Source of the DNA: Nonomuraea pusilla
GTDB lineage: Bacteria > Actinomycetota > Actinomycetes > Streptosporangiales > Streptosporangiaceae
Length of the DNA: 64,000 nt
Direction: 5' to 3'
NCBI RefSeq assembly: GCF_900109355.1
Contig: NZ_FOBF01000004.1
Location: 372,001 to 436,000 of the forward strand
The notes below the pieces were generated by a model, which saw only the letters and a list, made by a program, of their open reading frames with translations, was not told the origin of the DNA and made no database searches. The position numbers and the translations under genes were made by a program. Shown here one piece after another: positions 58,567-64,000 of the stretch (the first letter of the stretch is position 1; every line of letters begins with the position of its first letter).

Positions 58567-60207
58567 GTGTGCGCAGGGCTTTCGCTCGCCCGCCTGCTCC
58601 AGGTGCTGGAGCCGGGCGGCCCTTCGGTGGCGGCGGCCCCGTACGGGCTGGACGTCGCCGTCTCCGTGCCCGTCCTGTACGACCCGCTGGAGGCGGGCGT
58701 CTCCCGGCCGGGGGCGGTCGTGCTGCTGGTGGGGGTCGATCCGGCCGCGCCGTCGTCGGCGGCGGTGGTGGCGGGCCTGGAGGGGGCGGCGGCCGCCGTG
58801 GTGCGCTCGGACCCCGGTCCCGCCGTCGTCCACGCGGCCGAAGGCGCGGGCGTCGCGCTGGTCGTCCTCACCGCGCCGCTGCCGTGGGCGCGGGTGTACG
58901 AGCTGGCCGAGGGCGCGTCCGGCGAGCGCGAGCCGGCGGCGGGCGGAGCGGCGGCCGAGGCGCTCGCCGCGGTGCCCCCAGGCGACCTGCACGCCCTCGC
59001 CGACGACGCCGCCGCCCTGCTGGAGCGGCCGGTGGTCCTGCTCGACACGGAGTGGCGGCTGCTGGCGCACTCGGCGGTGCAGGGCAGGTGGACCGACGAG
59101 CTGCAGCGGGAGCTCATCCTGAATCGGGCCGTCCCGGAGAGCGAGGCGCCCTCGGCCACGCGCAGGCTGCTGCTCGCCGGCAACAGGGCGCTCCGCTTCG
59201 TGAACGAGGAGGGCGGGAGCCCCGTCTGGCGCGTCGGCGTCGGGATCAAGTCGGCCGGGCACCCCGTGGGCATGCTGTGGGTGCTGGAGGGGCCCAGCGC
59301 GCTGCCGGAGGAGCGGCTGTCGGTCGTCGAGGACGTCGCCAGGCTCGGCGGCCCGCACGTGGCGCGGCACGTCGCCGCCCGTACGCGTGACAGGGAACGC
59401 AGGGGGCGGCTGGCCGGGCTGGCGATCGACGGGCGGGACGCGGCAGCGGCCTGCCGCTCGCTCGGCATCGACCTGGCCGCCGGCTGCGCGGTGGCGGCCG
59501 TGAGACCCGACGGCCCGGCCGTCCCCGCCACGCCGCCCGGCGGATCCGCGCCGCCCGGCGACGGCCCCGCCGGACTGCTCGACGCGGTGGCGGCGTCGCT
59601 GGCCGCGCGGCGTCGCGGCGCCGCCTGCGTCCAGCGCGACGGCACGGTGTACTGCCTCGTCCCGGGCCCGGCGCCGCGCCGCCTGCTCGCAGAGGTGGCC
59701 GCCGATCTCGGCGGGAGACGGCCGATCCGGGCCGGGGTCGGACCGGTGGCGCGCGACGCCCGTGGCCTGCACCGCTCGCGCAGGCTGGCCGAACTGGTGC
59801 TCGCCGTCCTGGAGGAACGCGGCGACCGGGGCGTCCGCGCCGCAGGGGAGGAGGACCCCGGGCTGTGGGCGCGCGTCGCCGTCAGGGAGCTGGGCGAGCT
59901 GCTGGCCGCCCGCCCAGGGCTGCTGCTGCACGACCTCCCCGCCCTGGACGGCCACGAGGAGACCGCCCTGGCCTGGATCGAGGAGCTGGGCGACGCGGTC
60001 CGGGCCGCCCGGCGGCTCGGCCTGCACCCGAACGGGGTGCGCTACCGCGTCCGCCGCCTGGCCGAGCTGGGGCTCGACCTGGGCGACCCGGACACCAGGC
60101 TGCTGGCCTGGCTGCGGCTGCGCCTACCCGTCGCGGCGGGGCAGCGCCCGGCCGAGATGCAGGTAGCGGGCCCGGCCGCCGCCCGCGTCGCCGACGAAGG
60201 CGATTGA
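58567..60207 (+). CDS. PucR-family transcriptional regulator
   Basis: 546 residues: N-terminal PucR-type ligand region (LARLLQVLEPGG, SVPVLYDPLEAG), a GAF-like middle (LLDTEWRLLAHSAVQGRW, RVGVGIKSAGHPVGMLW), a GGDEF-like segment, and a C-terminal HTH ([34 protein letters not shown]). PucR proteins respond to catabolic metabolites. It likely controls the divergent MFS operon. The last 84 bp overlap the serine hydrolase gene on the other strand. A paralogue lies at the right edge. Confidence 0.9.
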   Translation: MCAGLSLARLLQVLEPGGPSVAAAPYGLDVAVSVPVLYDPLEAGVSRPGAVVLLVGVDPAAPSSAAVVAGLEGAAAAVVRSDPGPAVVHAAEGAGVALVVLTAPLPWARVYELAEGASGEREPAAGGAAAEALAAVPPGDLHALADDAAALLERPVVLLDTEWRLLAHSAVQGRWTDELQRELILNRAVPESEAPSATRRLLLAGNRALRFVNEEGGSPVWRVGVGIKSAGHPVGMLWVLEGPSALPEERLSVVEDVARLGGPHVARHVAARTRDRERRGRLAGLAIDGRDAAAACRSLGIDLAAGCAVAAVRPDGPAVPATPPGGSAPPGDGPAGLLDAVAASLAARRRGAACVQRDGTVYCLVPGPAPRRLLAEVAADLGGRRPIRAGVGPVARDARGLHRSRRLAELVLAVLEERGDRGVRAAGEEDPGLWARVAVRELGELLAARPGLLLHDLPALDGHEETALAWIEELGDAVRAARRLGLHPNGVRYRVRRLAELGLDLGDPDTRLLAWLRLRLPVAAGQRPAEMQVAGPAAARVADEGD

Positions 60208-61389
60208 GGTGTGCGCGCCGTCGCGCGCCTCGACGGCGACGAGCGTGCCCGGGTCGAGCGGCACCGCGCGGAAGGTCTCGCTGTCCTCGTCGTCGCTCAT
60301 CGTGACCTCGAACTCGCCTCCGTCCTTCCTGACCTCGACGGCGATCGCCGCCGACGCGTAACGCCCCTCGAAACGGGCCGGGTCGGCGGCCACCGGCTCC
60401 GCGGGCGGACGGGCCGGCGCAGGCATGGTCACCCCGGCCAGCCGGTCGAGCAGCGGCGCGGCCAGCTCCTGGAACAGCGCCCGGGGGCGCCCGCCGTTCG
60501 TGAGCAGCGCCACGGCCACGCCCCGGTGCGGCACGGCCCGAAGGAACGCGGTCTGGCCGACCGTGTCGCCGTCGTGCCCGATCACGGGCCCGCCCGGCCA
60601 GTCGAAGACCTCCCATCCGAGCGCCCACCACCGGCCGCGCTGCCCGGCGCCCGGCGGGACGTCGGCCTGCGGCACCCGCATCCGCGCGGCCCACGGGCCG
60701 ACCCGGCCGTCCAGGTGGGCCCCGGCGAACGCGACGAGGTCGCGCGCGCTCATCGCCAGCGACGCGCCGGCTGGGGCGTTCGAGCGCGGCAGCGACCACA
60801 CCGGCACCGGTTCGCCGTCGGCGTGGCCGATCGCGGGGCTGCCCAGGATCGCCTGCTCGGCCGAGGCCGCCACGCGCAGCCCGAGGGGCGCGGCCAGCCG
60901 CTCGGCGACGAGCGCCTCCCAGGAGCGGCCGGTGACGACCTCCGCGATCCTGCCGAGGACGCAGTAGCCGGTGTTGCAGTAGGAGAACAGCTCGCCGGGC
61001 GGGAAGACCTGCGGCGCGATCCGGTCCAGCGCGGCGACGTACCGCTCCAGGGCGTCGTCGCCGGGGCCGAAGTCGTCGTACACGTCGCCTTCGAGGCCCG
61101 AGGTGTGGCAGAGCAGGTGGCGCACGGTGACGCCGGGCCTGAAACCGGGCAGGTACCCGCGCACCTCCGCGTCGAGGTCCGGCAGCAGGTCCATGACCAG
61201 CGTCGCCGTCCACACCTTGGTGATCGAGCCGATCTGGAAGAGCGCGTCGTCGGTCACCGGGTGGCCGGTGCGGGTGCTGAGCACCCCGGCCGAGGCCGTG
61301 CGCACCGCGCCGTCGGCCAGGACGGCCACCGCCGCGCCCGGCACCTCGTGCGTCTCGGCCAGCCGGGCCAACTGTTCCGCGAGGGTCAT
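60124..61389 (-). CDS. Beta-lactamase-fold serine hydrolase
   Basis: 421 residues, class C/esterase-like: Ser55-ITK58 (FQIGSITKVWTATL), Tyr-Cys-Asn motif in LFSYCNTGYCVLG, and GHDGDTVGQ for the third box. A C-terminal lipocalin-like β-domain follows (FEGRYASAAIAVEV). No signal peptide, so cytoplasmic. Acts possibly as esterase or D-aminopeptidase; not a proven β-lactamase. ATG overlaps the PLP decarboxylase stop by 4 bp. Converges with the PucR gene with an 84-bp overlap. Confidence 0.9.
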   Translation of the reverse strand: MTLAEQLARLAETHEVPGAAVAVLADGAVRTASAGVLSTRTGHPVTDDALFQIGSITKVWTATLVMDLLPDLDAEVRGYLPGFRPGVTVRHLLCHTSGLEGDVYDDFGPGDDALERYVAALDRIAPQVFPPGELFSYCNTGYCVLGRIAEVVTGRSWEALVAERLAAPLGLRVAASAEQAILGSPAIGHADGEPVPVWSLPRSNAPAGASLAMSARDLVAFAGAHLDGRVGPWAARMRVPQADVPPGAGQRGRWWALGWEVFDWPGGPVIGHDGDTVGQTAFLRAVPHRGVAVALLTNGGRPRALFQELAAPLLDRLAGVTMPAPARPPAEPVAADPARFEGRYASAAIAVEVRKDGGEFEVTMSDDEDSETFRAVPLDPGTLVAVEARDGAHTSIAFVGDAGGGRARYLHLGRALPRRDG

Positions 61390-62765
61390 CGGCTCTCCTT
61401 CCTGCCCGCGTCCACGACGGCCTGGAGGAGTGCTTCGACGTCGGCGGACGGGTTCAGCACGGTCAGCTTCAGGCAGACCCGCCCGTCCAGCTCGGTGCGG
61501 CCGACCACGGCCCGTCCCTCAAGGAGGAGGCGGCGGCGCAGCGCGGCGTTGACCTCGTCGGTGTCCGCGTAGCGGAAGACGACCGTGGAGAGCACGGGGG
61601 AGGCCACGAGCTCCAGCTCGGGGTGGGCGGCGACCAGGTCGGCGGCGCGCAGGGCGAGGTCGTGGCAGCGCTCCACCAGCTCGCCCAGCCCGGCCCTGCC
61701 CAGCGAGCGCAGCGCGACGAGGATCTTCACGCAGTCGGGACGCCTGGTTGTGCGCAGCGACACCCCGAGCAGGCCGTCGTAGCCCGCCTCCGCGTCGTCG
61801 TCGGGGTTGAGGTAGGCGGCCCTGGTCTCCAGCGGGGCGAACGCGGCGGCGTCCCGTACGAGGAAGACGCCGGCCGGGGCGGGCACCCAGCCGAACTTGT
61901 GCAGGTCGATCGAGACCGAGTCGGCCTCGGACAGGCCGCGCAGCAGCGGCGCCAGCCGGGCCGAGAACAGCGCCCCTCCGCCGTGGGCGGCGTCGACGTG
62001 GGTCCACGCGCCGTGGGCGGCCGCGACCGCGGCGACGTCGCCGAGCGGGTCGATCGCGCCGGTGTCGGTCGTTCCCGCCGTCGCCACCACGGCCACGGGG
62101 ACGTCCCCGTCGGCGGCGCACGCGGCCAGCTCCGCGGCCAGGCTCGCGGGGTCCATGCGGTGTCCGGCGTCCACGGCGACCGGCCGCACCGCGTCGTCGC
62201 CCAGGCCGAGCAGCGCGGCGGCGCGCCGGACGGAGAAGTGCGCGCCAGCGGAGGCGAACACGCGCCTGCGGCGTCCCGGCCCCGGCTCCGGGGCCCGGTC
62301 GCGGGCCAGCAGCAGCCCCATGAGGTTGGACTCGCTGCCGCCGGTCGTGACGGTGCCCGAGGCGCGGTCGGGACGGAAGCCGGCCAGGCCGGCCAGCGCC
62401 GCCACCGTCTCGCGTTCGAGCGTCACCGCGGCCGGGCCCTGGTCCCAGGAGTCCAGGGACTGGTTCAGCGCCGACACGGCGACCTCGGCGGCCACCGTCT
62501 CGGGCAGCGGCGGGCAGTGCAGGTGGGCGGAGCACGCGGGGTGGGCGGGGTCGGCGGCGCCGTACGCCAGCAGCCGCGTGACGGCGGCGGCCGCCTCGCC
62601 CGGGCCCGTGCCCTGCTCGGGCAGGACGCCGCCGGAGCGGGCCAGCACCTCCCTGACGTGGGCGGCGAGCCGGGCGGGAGGCAGCGCGGGCACCGGCCCT
62701 CCGCGTTCCGCGGCGCCCTCGCTCATGGCACGGAGCACCTGGTCGATCAGCACGTTCAGCGTCAT
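61386..62765 (-). CDS. PLP-dependent group II decarboxylase
   Basis: 459 residues, related to aromatic-amino-acid and diaminobutyrate decarboxylases. Seen: TVTTGGSESNLMGLLLAR (PLP phosphate), AGTTDTGAIDPL, HVDAAHGGGAL and Schiff-base Lys290 in SIDLHKFGWVPAPAG. Substrate is not readable; the coupled serine hydrolase suggests a short catabolic or modification pathway making an amine. ATG at 62763-62765 is chosen from the family N-terminus; the longer frame to 62936 is repeat-like. Confidence 0.9.
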   Translation of the reverse strand: MTLNVLIDQVLRAMSEGAAERGGPVPALPPARLAAHVREVLARSGGVLPEQGTGPGEAAAAVTRLLAYGAADPAHPACSAHLHCPPLPETVAAEVAVSALNQSLDSWDQGPAAVTLERETVAALAGLAGFRPDRASGTVTTGGSESNLMGLLLARDRAPEPGPGRRRRVFASAGAHFSVRRAAALLGLGDDAVRPVAVDAGHRMDPASLAAELAACAADGDVPVAVVATAGTTDTGAIDPLGDVAAVAAAHGAWTHVDAAHGGGALFSARLAPLLRGLSEADSVSIDLHKFGWVPAPAGVFLVRDAAAFAPLETRAAYLNPDDDAEAGYDGLLGVSLRTTRRPDCVKILVALRSLGRAGLGELVERCHDLALRAADLVAAHPELELVASPVLSTVVFRYADTDEVNAALRRRLLLEGRAVVGRTELDGRVCLKLTVLNPSADVEALLQAVVDAGRKESR

Positions 62766-62842
62766 GCCGCCCACGATGCCCGGTGCGGGCGGCCGGTGGG
62801 ACTGTCCAGCCGTACAACCTTGGGCCCAGGAGTTGTGCGGAT

Positions 62843-62917
62843 CACCGGACCTGGCCTCAGATGTCAGGCGGCGAGCCGGGCCGGGCCTCAGGTGTCGGGC
62901 GGCGCGCCTCACCGGAC
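62843..62917 (-). repeat. Tandem repeat at the 3' end of the second PucR gene (31-bp unit)
   Basis: GGCCTCAGATGTCAGGCGGC (62853) and its variant GGCCTCAGGTGTCGGGCGGC (62884) are 31 bp apart; CACCGGAC, which includes the complement of the gene's stop codon context, recurs at 62843 and 62910. Confidence 0.75.
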
Positions 62918-64000
62918 GAGTCTCAGCCGGACCCACAGCGCCAGCCTGACGTCAGGGTCGCCCAGGTCCACGCCGTCCTCCGCGAGCCTGCGCACGCGGT
63001 ACCTGAGCGTGTTGGGGTGCACGCCCAGGCGGGCCGCCGCCGCCCGGTAGTCGCCGTGCGCCTCCAGCCAGGCCAGCACCCACTCCTCGGCGGCCGTCTC
63101 GTGCGCGAGCAGCTCCGGGTGGTCGGCGAGCAGGTGACGCACCTCCGCCAGCGCCGCCCGCGCCCGCACCTCCCCGACGTCCGCGACCCGGGGGCCGCGC
63201 GGGTCGGCCGTGAGGACGTCCAGGACCAGCGCCGCCTGCCGCGAGGAGCGGGGCAGCTCGGCGGCGGACACCACCCGGTCGCCGACGCCTGCCGCCAGCG
63301 CCCGCCTGCCGCCGGCGCGCCGCACCGCGTCGGCGGCGATCTCCCTCGCCCGGCCGCCGAGCAGGCAGTGCACGGTGTCGCCGCGCAGCACGCACGCGGC
63401 GGGCCTGCGGTAGGCGTCCAGGTAGGCCGCCACACCGTCGAGCAGGACGCCGCCCGGCACCTCGCCGGGCGGCCCGAGGGCGCCGACCGCCACCACGGTC
63501 AGGCCCGCCCGCGGGTCGAGCCCCAGCTCCGCGCAGGCGTCGCCGGCGTCGGCGCCGCCCTCCAGCGCGATCTCGGCCAGCTCGGCGTGCCTCCTGCGCA
63601 CGGCGCGGGCCTGCCCCAGGTGGGCCGCGGCCAGCCGGGCGTACTCCTCCAGCAGCGCCAGCCGGTCGTCGGGGAGCCGGCCCGCGGCCTCGGAGATCCA
63701 CAGCATGCCGCGCGGCTCCGCCCCGACCCTGATGCCCACGCCAACGCGGCTGCCGAAGCGGCGGGCCCGCCCGTCGGCCAGCAGCAGCCTGCGCGCCGCG
63801 GGCAGCGCCTCCTCCTCGGGGACGGCCCGGTTGAGTATCGTCTCGCGCTGCAGCTCGTCGGCCTGCCGCCCGTCCACCGCCGAGTACGCGAGCAGCCGCC
63901 ACTGCGCGTCCACGATGACGGCCGGGCGGCCCAGGGCTCCCGCGATGGCGTCGGCCAGCGCCGGCAGGTCGCCGGGCGGCACGCCGCCCACGTCACCGGA
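62909..64000 (-). CDS. PucR-family regulator, C-terminal part (runs off the right edge)
   Basis: At least 363 codons in the window, open to the edge. Aligns to residues about 140-520 of the PucR protein at 58.6 kb (VPPGDLPALADAI, IVDAQWRLLAYSAVDGRQ, VGVGIRVGAEPRGMLW) and ends with the HTH LEAHGDYRAAAARLGVHPNTLRYRVRRLAEDG. The first about 140 residues should lie beyond the window; GTG at 63991 is not the likely start. Likely regulator of the decarboxylase genes just downstream. Confidence 0.88.
   Translation of the reverse strand, partial: SGDVGGVPPGDLPALADAIAGALGRPAVIVDAQWRLLAYSAVDGRQADELQRETILNRAVPEEEALPAARRLLLADGRARRFGSRVGVGIRVGAEPRGMLWISEAAGRLPDDRLALLEEYARLAAAHLGQARAVRRRHAELAEIALEGGADAGDACAELGLDPRAGLTVVAVGALGPPGEVPGGVLLDGVAAYLDAYRRPAACVLRGDTVHCLLGGRAREIAADAVRRAGGRRALAAGVGDRVVSAAELPRSSRQAALVLDVLTADPRGPRVADVGEVRARAALAEVRHLLADHPELLAHETAAEEWVLAWLEAHGDYRAAAARLGVHPNTLRYRVRRLAEDGVDLGDPDVRLALWVRLRLVR

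Noticed and set aside
60124..61389. Calling the serine hydrolase a β-lactamase resistance gene
   Set aside because: The SxxK fold is shared by esterases and peptidases, and there is no signal peptide or resistance context.

Overview
The window is very GC-rich DNA from a filamentous-type actinobacterium. Dense 4-bp start/stop overlaps, frequent GTG starts, heavy AGG arginine codon use, an actinobacterial DapD, PriA and PdtaR, and a dnaE–his–trp–lgt–gltBD–pyk–pdtaR gene order like that of Streptomyces and its relatives all point to Actinomycetes. The codon style suggests Streptosporangiales (for example Nonomuraea-like), but that placement is inference.

Layout. 1–2 kb: the 5' part of an SGNH esterase and an amino-acid permease (minus strand). 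2–7.2 kb: dnaE and an amidase, each followed by a tandem repeat array grown from its own 3' end. 7.4–9.2 kb: a decayed IS1182-type insertion sequence with perfect 16-bp ends and a zinc-ribbon passenger gene; it has clipped the 3' end of the neighbouring membrane-protein gene. 9.8–15 kb: cell wall and housekeeping genes (a MurA with Asp at the fosfomycin Cys position, class A PBP, YbaK, ATP-dependent DNA ligase). 15.4–21.4 kb: the histidine operon hisD-C-B-(51 aa)-hisH-(109 aa)-priA-Rid-hisF. 21.5–23.8 kb: a glutamine synthetase-like gene, a 53-aa membrane protein and a DinB-like protein. 23.9–27.7 kb: a heterodimeric ABC exporter with one degenerate ATP site. 27.7–29.4 kb: a partner-switching regulatory island (HATPase, MEDS-STAS, STAS). 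29.5–39.8 kb: hisI, the Trp-associated membrane protein (trpE, usually between them, is absent), three small membrane proteins, trpC-B-A, MauE/DsbA-like redox genes, lgt, a VIT-family protein and a membrane-anchored protein. 40–41.6 kb: a branched-polyamine synthase (BpsA) homologue. 41.8–51.3 kb: gltB, gltD, a lipoprotein subtilase and pyk. 51.3–53.6 kb: dapD, a PPOX-family protein, a tRNA with a Leu anticodon and pdtaR. 53.8–64 kb: an accessory region with an M16 peptidase pair, α/β hydrolase and MFS transporter operon facing a PucR regulator, then a serine hydrolase, a PLP decarboxylase and a second PucR regulator cut by the window edge.

How the genes fit together. The core region makes His, Trp, Glu and diaminopimelate, plus cell-wall and lipoprotein functions. 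PriA probably supplies both HisA and TrpF activity, since no trpF is present. Several genes (murA, hisD, dapD, pdtaR) have a TANNNT -10 box placed so that transcription would start on the GTG itself, indicating leaderless mRNAs. The most unusual features are the gene-end tandem repeats with roughly 31–42 bp units at five loci, the IS with its passenger gene, and the PucR/MFS/hydrolase/M16 operon.
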